Positions 24,775 through 33,414 of a DNA stretch of 64,000 nt are shown in pieces (position 1 is the stretch's first letter; each line of letters begins with the position of its first letter). This stretch comes from Labilithrix sp. Lineage in GTDB: Bacteria; Myxococcota_A; Polyangia; Polyangiales; Polyangiaceae. The translations under genes were made by a program, and so were the position numbers. The notes below the pieces were generated by a model. The model ran no database searches and had not been told where the DNA came from. It saw nothing but the letters and a program-made list of their open reading frames with translations. The stretch spans positions 1 through 64,000 of the forward strand of contig JAHBWA010000036.1 in NCBI GenBank assembly GCA_019637195.1, given 5' to 3'.

Positions 24775-26576
24775 GGGCTTCGATGCAAAGCGCGTCTGCG
24801 TTCTTCGGACTCGTGATCCTCGTCTCCGGCGCCGCGCTCGCCGGCAGCGCGTGCAGCGGTGAGCGCAGCGAGTTCGACGAGGAGAGGCCGCCGCCGCCGC
24901 TCGCCTCTCCCGACGCCGGCCCCGTCGACGATTGCACGCCGACGGTGAGCTGCTCCCGCGATCTGAAGCAGGTGATCCAGCACGGCTGCGACGGGACGGA
25001 CGAGGTGACCACCTGCGGGGCCGGTCTGGGATGCGGCGACGGCAAGTGCGTGGACGCGTGCACGAGCGCAGCGCTGTCGAAAGGCACGATCGGCTGCTCG
25101 TTCGCGACGCTGCCGCCCGACGAGTCTGGCGCGGTCGCGGGCTCGTGCTTCGCGGCGATGATCGCGAACGTGTGGGATCGTCCGGTGAAGGTCGAGGCGA
25201 GCCTCGGAGGCGAGCCGATCGACGTCAGCGCGTCGGTTTACTACGCGGAGATGAACGGAACCACGGTCGACTACACGCCGGTCGGCGAGGCGATCGATCC
25301 CGGCAAGGTCGCCATCGTCTTCTTGGCCCAGGCCGAGGTCCCGTCCGGCAACCCGTCCCACTTCATCCAGTGCCCGGCCTCGGTCGTGCCTGCGGTCCAC
25401 GAGAACCCGATCCGCCACAAGACGACGCTGACCCGCGCGTTCCAGATCACGACGGATACACCCGTCTCCGCCTACTCGATCTTCCCGTATGGAGGCGCGA
25501 GGTCGGCCACGCCGACGGCGACGGTCCTCTTGCCCGTCTCGTCGTGGGAGAGGAACTACATCGCGGTGAGCACCGCGAACGCGAATCCGGGCGCGCCCAC
25601 CATCCAGATCATCGCCAGCGAAGACGACACCGAGGTGCGGATGCGCCCGAAGGTCGACATCATCGGCGGCGGCGGCGTGCTCGGGATCGGCGAGGGCCAG
25701 ACCCAGACGTGGAAGCTCGGCCGGGGGGAGGTCGTGCAGATCACGCAGCGCGCCGACACGAGCGGCAGCCCGATCGAGGCGAACAAGCCGATCGGGCTCT
25801 TCGGAGGCTCGGAGTGCACGAACATCGGATCGACGGCCTGCGACGCGACCCAGCAGCAGATCCCGCCCGTGTCGCAGTGGGGGCGCTCCTACGCGCTCGC
25901 GCCCTGGCGGCCGCGCATCGGCGCCGGGACCAAGATGACCGAGGCACGAGAGAACGTGCCCTGGCGCCTGGTCGGCGCCGCGAACGGAACCCAGCTCTCC
26001 TACGATCCTGCGCGCCCGGGCGGCGCGCCGGAGACGCTCGACGCTGGTGAGGTGGTGACGTTCTCGACGAGCTCGATCGTCACCGTGCAATCGCAGGACG
26101 GCGAACACCCGTTCTACGCCGGCATGTTCATGACCGGCGGAGCGGCGATCGCGCAGGCGACCGGCGGTCCGGCGATGGGCGATCCCGACTTCGTCAACGC
26201 GATCCCGTCCGAGCAGTTCCTCGATCGCTACGTCTTCTTCGTCGATCACACGTATCCCGAGTCGACCCTCACGCTCGTGCGCCGCAAGACCGAGAGCGGG
26301 TTTTCGCCCGTCGTCCTCGACTGCGGCGGCGAGATCTCCGACTGGCGGCCCATCGGGCTCTCCGGCGAGTACGAGCTCGCGTGGGTCTACCTGACGTACC
26401 GCGGGGTCCCGCAGAAGCACGCCGGCGGCACCTGCGGCTACGGCCGCCACGAGGCGCGCAGCGACGGGCCGTTCTCCGTCCACGTCTGGGGCTGGGGCGC
26501 GTACGCGAGCTACGGTTACGCCGGCGGCACGGGGAGCCGGCCGCTCAGCGACGTGAAGGGCCCGCCGATCGACTGA
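24771..26576 (+). CDS. Cluster A gene 8: IgGFc-binding-like lipoprotein
   Basis: A 601-residue exported protein (signal ALAGSAC). A short Cys-rich part (CTPTVSCSRDLKQVIQHGCD, GLGCGDGKCVDAC) precedes a large beta-rich domain resembling the bacterial IgGFc_binding family: AFQITTDTPVSAYSIFPYGG, ATVLLPVSSWERNYIAV, IQIIASEDDTEVRMRPK, GEVVQITQRADTSGSPIEAN, KPIGLFGGSECTNIGSTACD, PFYAGMFMTGGA. It ends GPFSVHVWGWGAYASYGYAG then SDVKGPPID. The family name comes from a mammalian mucin-like protein; antibody binding is not implied. Last gene of cluster A, starting in an ATGA overlap. A tail fragment of a paralogue follows it directly. Confidence 0.82.
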   Translation: MRASMQSASAFFGLVILVSGAALAGSACSGERSEFDEERPPPPLASPDAGPVDDCTPTVSCSRDLKQVIQHGCDGTDEVTTCGAGLGCGDGKCVDACTSAALSKGTIGCSFATLPPDESGAVAGSCFAAMIANVWDRPVKVEASLGGEPIDVSASVYYAEMNGTTVDYTPVGEAIDPGKVAIVFLAQAEVPSGNPSHFIQCPASVVPAVHENPIRHKTTLTRAFQITTDTPVSAYSIFPYGGARSATPTATVLLPVSSWERNYIAVSTANANPGAPTIQIIASEDDTEVRMRPKVDIIGGGGVLGIGEGQTQTWKLGRGEVVQITQRADTSGSPIEANKPIGLFGGSECTNIGSTACDATQQQIPPVSQWGRSYALAPWRPRIGAGTKMTEARENVPWRLVGAANGTQLSYDPARPGGAPETLDAGEVVTFSTSSIVTVQSQDGEHPFYAGMFMTGGAAIAQATGGPAMGDPDFVNAIPSEQFLDRYVFFVDHTYPESTLTLVRRKTESGFSPVVLDCGGEISDWRPIGLSGEYELAWVYLTYRGVPQKHAGGTCGYGRHEARSDGPFSVHVWGWGAYASYGYAGGTGSRPLSDVKGPPID

Positions 26577-26585
26577 GGCGGCGGT

Positions 26586-26660
26586 ACGAGTCGGGATCGC
26601 CCGGGCCGTTCTCTGTCCACGTCTGGGGCTGGGGCGCCTACGCGACTTACTCCCTGGTTC
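26586..26660 (+). pseudogene. 3'-end fragment of an IgGFc-binding-like paralogue
   Basis: The bases encode GPFSVHVWGWGAYATYSLVH, almost the same as the C-terminal GPFSVHVWGWGAYASYGYAG of the gene that ends just upstream, and the DNA differs at only a few bases over about 45. Nothing else of the gene remains. It looks like the surviving end of another copy of cluster gene 8, left after deletion or recombination. Confidence 0.7.
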
Positions 26661-26798
26661 ACACTCGGGCGGGTAGAACGAGAGCTTCAAGCGGAACATA
26701 GGAAACGAGTTGCTGGCGTTTGGCCACCGAGACGGGGGCGAGCATCGGAGTTGCGCGTCTGTCGTCCCCCGCGCCGTCCCCCGCCGCGATGGCGGTCG

Positions 26799-26870
26799 CG
26801 CGACGCGCGGAGCTCCCGGTAGAGGCTGGCTCCTCGCGACGCACGGAGCTCCCGGTAGAGACTGCCTTCT
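26799..26870. repeat. 36-bp direct duplication
   Basis: GCGACGCGCGGAGCTCCCGG and GCGACGCACGGAGCTCCCGG start 36 bp apart and continue alike (TAGAGGCTGGC, TAGAGACTGCC). Two imperfect copies in non-coding DNA. Confidence 0.7.
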
Positions 26871-27317
26871 CGTCGGAAAGGGAAGCCGCGCGGCCGAGCA
26901 GGTTCGGCTGGCACCGCCCGGCGAGGAGCGAGCGCGGGGATGGTCCCTCCGGGGAGCTGCCGACTGCGGACGCGGCAGCGGGTGGGAGCGCGGGCAGGGA
27001 TCCGCGAGTCGGCGCCGCGCGTTGGGGGCGCATCGCCGATGCGGGGCGCCGCGCATGGGAGCGGCCGTCGGTCGGCCCGTGCAAACTCGTGTGCCTCGAC
27101 GCCGAGCGGACTCCCGCAGTCGAGTATTCCAACAGGTATACATTGCCGATTATCTATTGACACGTTTTCAGAGGTTCTCGTCGTTCGCTCGACGCCCTGC
27201 GCCGACGGCCTCGTGCGGGGGCTGCATTCGCCTCGTATGGGGCGTTCGGTCGACGGAGGGCTCGCATGGTGATCGCCGCGGAGCTCGCCCCGCAGCACGC
27301 CTCTCCGGAGGTCGAAA

Positions 27318-28943
27318 ATGTCCATGGTAGGAACTCTCATGGACGAAACGGGGGGACTGGCGGCGTTGGGTCGACTCTCGAACGAGGACCTCCTCGCGCG
27401 GCTTTGTGAGGACGTGTCTCGCGGGCATGCCTGGCAAGCGAGGCTCATCGCCCACCTCGGCGAGGTCGACCACCGGAAGCTCTACGTCGAGCACGCGTGC
27501 CCGTCGATGTGGGACTTCTGCGTTCGAAAGCTCCGGATGAGCGAGAGTGAGGCGCAACGTCGAATCGCCGTGGCGCGGGCGGTCCGGCAGTTCCCTCGCG
27601 TCCTCGCCTACCTCGAACGCGGCGACGTCCATCTCTGCGCCCTGTACGCATTACGAAAGCACCTCACGGGCGACAATCACGATGAGCTCCTTCGTGAGGC
27701 CGTGGGCAAGAGTACGAGCGATGTCGAGCTCCTGATCGCCACGCGCTTTCCGAGGTCGGACGTCGCGCAGCGGGTCGAGCCCGTCGCTCCCCAGCCGTCG
27801 CTCTCGCTCACCGAGGTGACCGGCGGTGGCGACGGTTCTGGCGGTTCCGTCGCGAGGCCGTCGGGGCCCGAAGCACACCCGAGGATCGAGCCGCTCTCGT
27901 CGAGGCGGTACCGCGTCGAGCTGACCGTCTCCGCCGATCTGAAGGCGAAGCTCGATCGGACCCGGGACCTGATGCGCCACCGGAACCCGACGGGCGATCT
28001 CGAGACGATCCTCGACATCTCGCTCGGCCTTCTCCTCGCCAAGCTCGAACGAGAGCGTCTCGGAACGACCCCACGATCGAAGCAGGTCCGGCCGTCACCG
28101 GCCAAGGAGGGCGACCGCGGCAGTCCGGACGGCGGCGCCGCGACGAAGTGCGGCGGCGGCACTTCGGACGGCGGGGCCGGGACGAAGAGCGGCGGTGGCA
28201 GCTCGGATGGTGGCGCCAGGACGACGAGCGAGGCGGTGGAGGCACCTGTCCGCGCCTTGATGAACGCGGTGTCGAGCGACGCACGGATGAACGCCGCTAG
28301 TTGGGGCCACGCGCGGCTCGCCACGAACGCCGACGTACCCTCGTCGGCGACGGTGCCGACGAAGAGCGACAGCGAGACCACCAGGGACCAACCGCGCAGG
28401 GAGACGCGAACGCGTTCGGGAACTATCCCGCGGGCCACGCGCCGAGACGTCTTTGCGCGCGACGGCGAGCGGTGCACCTACGTCGGTGGCGACGGAGACA
28501 GGTGCCCAGCTCGCGGCTACCTCGAGCTCGATCACGTGCACCCGAAGGCGCTCGGCGGCGTCGACACGACCGAAAACCTCAGGGTTCGCTGCCGTGCGCA
28601 CAACCAGATGTACGCCGAGCAGATCTTCGGCCGTTCCCACGTCGAGCGGCGGATTCACTTGCGCCAGCGCAAGTGCGTGAACCTCGCGTCATTCGAACGG
28701 TCGTCGTCGTCGTCATCGTCATCGTCGTTCGAACGGTCGTCGTCGTCATCGTCGTTCGAACGGTCGTCGTCGTTGCTGTCCCCGTTCGAGCGGGCGTCGT
28801 CGGCGCTCCGGTCGATGGGCTTTCGCGCACCGGAGGTGCGAACGGCGATCATGGCGCTCAGATCGACGCGCGACGAGCCGCCCCTGCTCATGGATCCTCC
28901 CGTCGAGACGATCGTTCGCGAGGCTCTCGCCCTCCTCACGTAG
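27318..28943 (+). CDS. HNH endonuclease domain protein with DUF222-like N-terminus
   Basis: The 541-residue protein has a helical N-terminus (LARLCEDVSRGHAWQARLIA, LRMSESEAQRRIAVARAVRQ, HLCALYALRKHL) like the DUF222-type region of many HNH proteins, a low-complexity middle with SDGGA repeats, and an HNH nuclease domain at about 375-445 (RDVFARDGERCTYVGGDGDR, GYLELDHVHPKALGGVDTTE, LRVRCRAHNQMYAEQIFG) with the D-H and H-N residues intact. C-terminal to it are FERSSSS repeats encoded by a TCG/TCA microsatellite. The ATG at 27339 is an alternative start. It is an outlier between the two surface-protein clusters and is flanked by gene debris and a transposase remnant, suggesting arrival with a mobile element; its DNA target is unknown. 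Confidence 0.85.
   Translation: MSMVGTLMDETGGLAALGRLSNEDLLARLCEDVSRGHAWQARLIAHLGEVDHRKLYVEHACPSMWDFCVRKLRMSESEAQRRIAVARAVRQFPRVLAYLERGDVHLCALYALRKHLTGDNHDELLREAVGKSTSDVELLIATRFPRSDVAQRVEPVAPQPSLSLTEVTGGGDGSGGSVARPSGPEAHPRIEPLSSRRYRVELTVSADLKAKLDRTRDLMRHRNPTGDLETILDISLGLLLAKLERERLGTTPRSKQVRPSPAKEGDRGSPDGGAATKCGGGTSDGGAGTKSGGGSSDGGARTTSEAVEAPVRALMNAVSSDARMNAASWGHARLATNADVPSSATVPTKSDSETTRDQPRRETRTRSGTIPRATRRDVFARDGERCTYVGGDGDRCPARGYLELDHVHPKALGGVDTTENLRVRCRAHNQMYAEQIFGRSHVERRIHLRQRKCVNLASFERSSSSSSSSSFERSSSSSSFERSSSLLSPFERASSALRSMGFRAPEVRTAIMALRSTRDEPPLLMDPPVETIVREALALLT
28691..28790 (+). repeat. (TCG/TCA)n microsatellite with TTCGAACGG units inside the HNH gene
   Basis: Four units of the form TTCGAACGG (last TTCGAGCGG) each followed by runs of TCG/TCA codons encode FERSSSS blocks. 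All changes in unit number by multiples of three stay in frame, whereas other slips would truncate the last 55 or so residues but leave the HNH domain intact. Confidence 0.85.
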
Positions 28944-28945
28944 CG

Positions 28946-29077
28946 GTCGGCTGCGACCTCGACCAGGATCGCGCCATGGAACCGAATCACGAAGTCCCGG
29001 CCGAGCGAGATGAGGAGCGCATGGATCTTCTGACCGCCGAACGCCCCGTCGGTGAGCAACGTGACGTCGACGTCGAT
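28946..29077 (-). pseudogene. Internal fragment of an IS4-like DDE transposase
   Basis: On the minus strand the 44 codons read IDVDVTLLTDGAFGGQKIHA then LLISLGRDFVIRFHGAILVE VA. This matches, from memory, the transposase core VTLLADRGFGDQKLxxxLxxLGFxxVIRFRGNI of IS4-type elements, including the second catalytic Asp (LLTD). The match stops at the HNH stop codon on one side and at the gene-8 fragment on the other, with no terminal inverted repeats or start and stop of its own. It is a relic, not a functional element. Confidence 0.6.
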
Positions 29078-29078
29078 C

Positions 29079-29662
29079 CGATGATCCTCCCCGGCGCGCC
29101 GACGGAGATGAACGCGGGTGACTTCGTGACGTTCCCCGTAGGCGTCAACGAGCCGTGCGTCGTGCGTAGGCAAGACGCCGCGCACCACGATCTACGTGGC
29201 TGCATACATCCAAGGGAAGGACGGTGGCTAGCACGGTACTCCGCCCATGGCAGACCAGGGGGACCCGGAGCTCGTCAACGTGGTTCCCGCGGGACAGCGG
29301 CAAAGCTCGTCTTCGTTCTGCGTGGACCCGACGTACGAGGAGACCTCGATCGTCGTCATCCGCGGCAAGCAGCGCGAGAAGTCGAGGACGTCTGGCTCGA
29401 GTGCGCTGGCACCCTCGAGGGGCTGGACCCCGATCGGCACGCGCGACGAGTACGAGTTCGTGCCCGTCGATCTGCAGCGCAGCGGCGGGCCCGGTCAGGC
29501 GTTCGGCGACAAGGTCTGCCAGACGGGCCTTCACCGGATGAAGAGCGAGGGCCCCTTCACCGCCACGATCTGAGGTGGGCCCGCGCGGCGAGTTACGCGT
29601 ACCCCGGCGGCATGGCGCTCCGGAAGCTCGTCGACACGCCGCTGATCCGTCCGCGTGATGCG
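29079..29662 (+). pseudogene. Frameshifted 3' fragment of an IgGFc-binding-like gene (copy of 38681-39280)
   Basis: This stretch is nearly identical in DNA to the 3' third of cluster B gene 8: PGAPTEMNAGDFVTFPVGVN, then after frame changes MADQGDPELVNVVPAGQ, DPTYEETSIVVIRGKQRE, GWTPIGTRDEYEF and GQAFGDKVCQTGLHRMKSEG. There is an in-frame stop at GGCTAGC (about 29226-29232), a lost base near 29385, and a one-base deletion at ATCTGAGG that would end translation. Similarity goes on about 10 bp past the original stop (GTCCGCGTGATGCG). No promoter or start. It is debris of an extra cluster copy lying just upstream of cluster B gene 1. Confidence 0.8.
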
Positions 29663-29811
29663 CGGCGCAGAGCTCGCGCCACGGTCGAGCTTGGCCTCGT
29701 CGCGACCTCGCCGAGGCTCGGAGTTGCGGCTGCGCGGTCGATCCCGGCCGACTTGGATGACGACGGCCGGGTAGGCTATCGCGTGGCTCGCTAGACTGCT
29801 CGAGCCTGGAG

Positions 29812-30843
29812 ATGCGTACGTCTGGACTGCGCGCCATGACGGCGAGGCTGCTCGTCGCGTTCATGTGCGTGATGCATGCAAGCATCGCGCAGGCCGCGCC
29901 GTTCGAGCTGCGCTGGTCGGCGCCCGAGGGCTGCCCTTCGCAGGAGCGCATGCTCCTCGCCACACGCGCTCGGTTGGGTGACGAAGATTCGAGCGCCGCG
30001 CCGGAGCTCTTCGTGCGCGGCACCGTCACGGTCGAGGGGGGAATCGTCGTCCTCGATCTCCGCGTGAACGACGCGAGCGGAGAAGACCGCGGCGAACGTC
30101 GCGTGCGGTTCGACGACCGAGCCTGCGAGGCGATCGAGGCGCCGGCGGCGCTCGTGCTCGCGATGATGATCGGCGTCGCCCGCGCGCGCGACGCGAGCGC
30201 GGCGCACGAGGAGCCGCCGGGAGCGCCCGCAGAGCCGGCGCTCGTCGAGCCGAAGTCGCAAGAGCCCGCTCCGGTCCGCGTGCCTCCGCCGCGACGACCG
30301 CCTTCTGCCGAGCCGACGCGCGAGGGCCTGCCGATGACCGCGGGGCTCTCCGGTGTCGCGAGCCGCGGCGGTCTCCCGAACGTCGGCTTCGGTGGAGCGC
30401 TCCGCTGGACCGCGACGCTCTGGGCCTCCGTCATGATCGGCGTCGAGGGGAGCTTCGAGACGACGTGGGCGGTGCGCGCCGCGAACGGCGAAGCGACGTT
30501 CCGGCGGTTCGACGCCGCGGTGCTCCTCGGCGCTCCCGTCGTGCGCTCGCCCCGGCTCGAGATCATCCCGCTCGTCCACGGACGCGGAGGGCTGCTCACC
30601 GGTGAGGTGAGCGGTCTGCCGGTCGCCTACGACGCCAGGAGCGTCGTGGGCGCGGTCGGAGCGGGGGCGATCGGCAGGGTCCCCCTCGGCGAGACGCTCC
30701 GCTTCGAGCTCTTCCCCGACGTTCGCGTTCCGCTCGCCCGGGACGAGTTCCAGGTCCGCACGGCGGAGGAGCTCATCCGGGTGCATCGTCCGGGCCCGGT
30801 CGAGGTGCGCCTCTCGATCGGGCTCGCCTGGGAGCTTCGCTGA
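29812..30843 (+). CDS. Cluster B gene 1: secreted protein with beta-barrel-like C-terminus
   Basis: A 343-residue exported protein. Signal peptide (LLVAFMCVMHASIAQA) leads to FELRWSAPEGCPSQERMLLA, matching the opening of cluster A gene 1, then a conserved Cys (RACEAIEAPAALVLAMMIGV), a Pro-rich linker and a strand-rich C-terminus (LPNVGFGGALRWTATLWASV, AVLLGAPVVRSPRLEIIPLV, VEVRLSIGLAWELR) typical of an outer-membrane barrel. The ATG at 29812 has GGAG immediately before it; an ATG at 29836 is an alternative that still keeps the signal peptide. The sigma gene follows after about 58 bp. Function unknown. Confidence 0.7.
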   Translation: MRTSGLRAMTARLLVAFMCVMHASIAQAAPFELRWSAPEGCPSQERMLLATRARLGDEDSSAAPELFVRGTVTVEGGIVVLDLRVNDASGEDRGERRVRFDDRACEAIEAPAALVLAMMIGVARARDASAAHEEPPGAPAEPALVEPKSQEPAPVRVPPPRRPPSAEPTREGLPMTAGLSGVASRGGLPNVGFGGALRWTATLWASVMIGVEGSFETTWAVRAANGEATFRRFDAAVLLGAPVVRSPRLEIIPLVHGRGGLLTGEVSGLPVAYDARSVVGAVGAGAIGRVPLGETLRFELFPDVRVPLARDEFQVRTAEELIRVHRPGPVEVRLSIGLAWELR

Positions 30844-30901
30844 GCCGCCGCGACGATTTGGCAGAAAAGTGTCGTGGCCGTTCAAAATCTCGCTGAGGCG
30901 C

Positions 30902-31447
30902 GTGCATAGAACGCGCGTGGCAGCCGCTCTCGGTCTCGTCGGAGTCAGCACCCTCCCGGGGGTGTCGCGTCCTGACGTCGACGAGCTCTTTTCGGCGCAC
31001 GTGGACTATGTGTGGCGTTCGCTGCAGCACCTCGGCGTCGCCGACGCCGACCTCGAGGACCAGACCCAGGAGGTCTTCCTCGTGGCCTACCGCCGCTACG
31101 CGACCTGGGACGGCGCGAACCCGCGCGGCTGGCTGTTCGCCATCGCGCGGCGCTGCGCGTCTGCGTACCGGCGACGGAGTCATCGTCGCCACGAGCTGGC
31201 GTTCCGCGAGGTGCCCGAGAGCGCACCCGCGGAGCTCGAGCCGCCGGCGAGCATCGATCTCGAGCGCTTCGACGTTGCCCTCAAGTCCCTCGACGAAGAC
31301 AAACGTGCTGTCTTCACTCTCTTCGAGATCGAGGAGCTCCCGATGCGTGAAGTCGCTCGCATCCTGCAGTGTCCGGTCCAGACGGCCTACTCACGCCTCT
31401 ACGCGGCGCGGCGCGAGCTCGCGCACGCCCTCTCCGAGGAACGATGA
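30902..31447 (+). CDS. Cluster B gene 2: ECF-type RNA polymerase sigma factor
   Basis: A sigma factor of about 181 residues, paralogous to the one at 18104. Region 2: LFSAHVDYVWRSLQHLGVAD, ADLEDQTQEVFLVAYRRYAT, GWLFAIARRCASAYRRR; region 4: LKSLDEDKRAVFTLFEIEEL, PMREVARILQCPVQTAYSRL. Both are complete. The start is uncertain: GTG at 30902 has GAGG close upstream; GTG at 30869 would add 11 residues but lacks a binding site. The 58-bp leader is A/T-rich for the genome. It overlaps the next gene by ATGA, as in cluster A. Confidence 0.9.
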   Translation: MHRTRVAAALGLVGVSTLPGVSRPDVDELFSAHVDYVWRSLQHLGVADADLEDQTQEVFLVAYRRYATWDGANPRGWLFAIARRCASAYRRRSHRRHELAFREVPESAPAELEPPASIDLERFDVALKSLDEDKRAVFTLFEIEELPMREVARILQCPVQTAYSRLYAARRELAHALSEER

Positions 31448-32205
31448 CGCTCGAAGAAGACAACGACCCCACGCGCCTCGACGAGGGTGAGCCCACAGAG
31501 CTCGGTCGGTTCGTGCGCGCAGCGCGCAGCCGCGGACCGTCTGCGGTCGTCGCCGCGAGGATGGCCGCGCGGCTCGCCCCCGCACGCGCCTCGGCAGCCC
31601 GGGCGGGCGCGAGTCCTGTCGGTCGCCTCGGCGGATCCGGCGGTCCGATGCTCGGCGCCCTCGCGCTGGTCGTGCTCGGCGGGGCGTTCGTCGCGTCTTC
31701 GATGAGGACGACGGCACCCGCCGCGATCCCCGAGGTCCCCGTCATGGTCCCCGCGGTCAGCGCTCCATTGGCGTCGCCGCCCGTGACGGTGGGCGACCTG
31801 CCGACGGTGCCGGTCGACGCGCTCCCGTCGTCGGCGGCGACTCCGGAAGGCGCGAGCCCTTCGGCGCGCGCCGCCGCGGCGCGTCCGGGGCCGTCGACCG
31901 AGCGGCCCAAACGAGAGGACGAGTTCGAGCTCATCCAGCGGGCGCAGGACAAGCTCGCGTCCGAGCCGTCGAGCGCGCTCGCGATCCTGCAAGAGCACCA
32001 ACGTCGCTTTCCGGCCGGCGAGCTCACGCAGGAGCGCGAGACGATGGCGGTCGAAGCGCTCGTCCGCGTGCACAAGAAGCCGGAGGCAAAAGCCCGCGCC
32101 ACCGCGCTCCTCGCGCGCTTCCCACGGACTCCCTACGTGGCCCGGCTGGAACGCGCGCTCGGCGAGCCGCTCTCCGTGGCGTCCCCGGCGAGCACGTCTC
32201 GCTGA
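31444..32205 (+). CDS. Cluster B gene 3: single-TM protein with TPR-like tail, candidate anti-sigma factor
   Basis: A 253-residue product with cytosolic N-terminus (about 65 residues), one TM helix near 67-88 (GPMLGALALVVLGGAFVASS), a Pro/Ala-rich spacer, and a helical tail (EFELIQRAQDKLASEPSSAL, AILQEHQRRFPAGELTQERE, ATALLARFPRTPYVARLERA) like cluster A gene 3, with RRFP[V/A]G conserved in both. The ATGA overlap with the sigma gene suggests it regulates that factor from the membrane. No zinc-binding motif seen. The following lipoprotein starts 27 bp downstream. Confidence 0.7.
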   Translation: MTLEEDNDPTRLDEGEPTELGRFVRAARSRGPSAVVAARMAARLAPARASAARAGASPVGRLGGSGGPMLGALALVVLGGAFVASSMRTTAPAAIPEVPVMVPAVSAPLASPPVTVGDLPTVPVDALPSSAATPEGASPSARAAAARPGPSTERPKREDEFELIQRAQDKLASEPSSALAILQEHQRRFPAGELTQERETMAVEALVRVHKKPEAKARATALLARFPRTPYVARLERALGEPLSVASPASTSR

Positions 32206-32232
32206 CCCCTTCGCCTCCGGACGAGGACATCG

Positions 32233-33414
32233 ATGTTTCGACGATTCATCAAAATTGCAGCCTTCGTCTGCATACCGATCGTGGGCAGCGTGGCCTGCGG
32301 CTCGCGCGGGATTGTCATGGGAGAAGACATCGGTCAGCCGGTCGAGTTCGCCCCGGTCGACTCCGGCACGACCGAGGTAGACGCCGACGCAAGCGGCCTC
32401 ACCTCGTACTGCCCGTCGAGCCAATGCCCCCCGGGCTGGACGACGTGCCCGGACTCGCGCTTCCCGTGCGACACCAACATCCTCGCCGACGGTAGGAACT
32501 GCGGAGCGTGCGGAAATAGCTGCCCGTCGGGCACGGCGTTCGAGCAACATTCGTGCAGCGAGGGCGTGTGCAAGCTGGATTGCACCGCGACGGGTGCCAA
32601 AAATTGTGACGGCCTCGTCGACAACGGATGCGAGAGCATCGCGCTCGATCCGAAGAATTGCGGCGCGTGCGGCGTGGCCTGCGCCGCGGGGGAGAGCTGC
32701 CAGTGGCAGGACGACGCCCGTACAGTAGTCGGCTGCGGATGTCCTCCGGGCAAGGTCTTTTGCGGAACGTGCAGGGACCTGAGCGATGACGACAACCGTT
32801 GCGGCGCTTGCAACAATCGTTGTGACCCGACCGGAGGGCCGGGCGCTCCGCAGTACTCGAACACGTACTACGGCTGCGACTCGGGTCAGTGCGGCACGCG
32901 CAAGTGCACCGCTGGCTTTGCGAGCTGCGACAACGACATCGAGAACGGCTGCGAGACGTCGACGCTGACGGACGACGACTGCGGGAGCTGCGGCAACAAG
33001 TGTGGTGCGGGACGGAGGTGCGCGTTCGATGAAAGCGGCAACTTGGCGTGCCAGTGCCCGGATGGTCTGACATTTTGCCAAACCGGCGAAGTCCGCGGTC
33101 TGCCAGTCGGAACCTGCGTAGACATCAGCAGCAATTCGTCCAACTGCGGGGCCTGCGGCGTGAGTTGTGGCCCCATTACCGAGGACCGGCTTCCCAAATG
33201 CGACTACGGTAAATGCGTACTCGGCTGTAGGGAGGGCTGGGCAGACTGCAACGGCTCGCAATTCGACGGATGCGAAATCGACACGATGAGCGATCCGCGC
33301 AACTGCGGCGGATGCGGCATCACCTGTGACCTGATCTTGGGTCAGGCCTGTGTCGCGGGAACATGCGTGGTCGAGCCCTGCGATTCGGCCGACGCGGGCG
33401 AGTTGACCCGATGA
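32233..33414 (+). CDS. Cluster B gene 4: Cys-rich lipoprotein with six NCGACG-type repeats
   Basis: A 393-residue exported protein, paralogue of 19546. Signal IAAFVCIPIVGSVAC; then six repeats NCGACGNSCP, NCGACGVACA, RCGACNNRCD, DCGSCGNKCG, NCGACGVSCG, NCGGCGITCD, separated by Asp-rich stretches such as NCDGLVDNGCESIALDPKN and DCNGSQFDGCEIDTMSDPRN. Codon usage includes more A/T-ending codons (AATTGT, AAAAATTGTGAC) than the cluster A copy, which may reflect a different history. Ends in an ATGA overlap with the first propeller gene. Confidence 0.8.
   Translation: MFRRFIKIAAFVCIPIVGSVACGSRGIVMGEDIGQPVEFAPVDSGTTEVDADASGLTSYCPSSQCPPGWTTCPDSRFPCDTNILADGRNCGACGNSCPSGTAFEQHSCSEGVCKLDCTATGAKNCDGLVDNGCESIALDPKNCGACGVACAAGESCQWQDDARTVVGCGCPPGKVFCGTCRDLSDDDNRCGACNNRCDPTGGPGAPQYSNTYYGCDSGQCGTRKCTAGFASCDNDIENGCETSTLTDDDCGSCGNKCGAGRRCAFDESGNLACQCPDGLTFCQTGEVRGLPVGTCVDISSNSSNCGACGVSCGPITEDRLPKCDYGKCVLGCREGWADCNGSQFDGCEIDTMSDPRNCGGCGITCDLILGQACVAGTCVVEPCDSADAGELTR

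Larger units (their letters stand above)
26577..27317. other. Intergenic region of 741 bp
   Basis: Apart from the gene-8 tail fragment and a 36-bp duplication, no supported gene is present. Open frames exist on both strands but read as Ser/Arg/Ala-rich sequence without domains. The stretch 27120-27175 is strikingly A/T-rich and contains TATACATT and TTGACA, without a good -10/-35 pairing; it may hold the promoter of the HNH gene. Confidence 0.5.

Noticed and set aside
26659..27132. A 157-codon minus-strand frame in the gap between cluster A and the HNH gene
   Set aside because: Low-complexity, no start signal, no domain, and it partly consists of the 36-bp duplication. Not enough to call a gene.
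27157..27162. A perfect TTGACA that might be a -35 box for the HNH gene
   Set aside because: No acceptable -10 lies 16-18 bp downstream; the A/T-rich block is upstream of it. Mentioned only as a possible promoter region.
29145..30951. Long minus-strand open frames opposite cluster B gene 1
   Set aside because: They are Arg/Ala/Ser-rich antisense frames; the plus strand has a signal peptide and clear similarity to cluster A gene 1.
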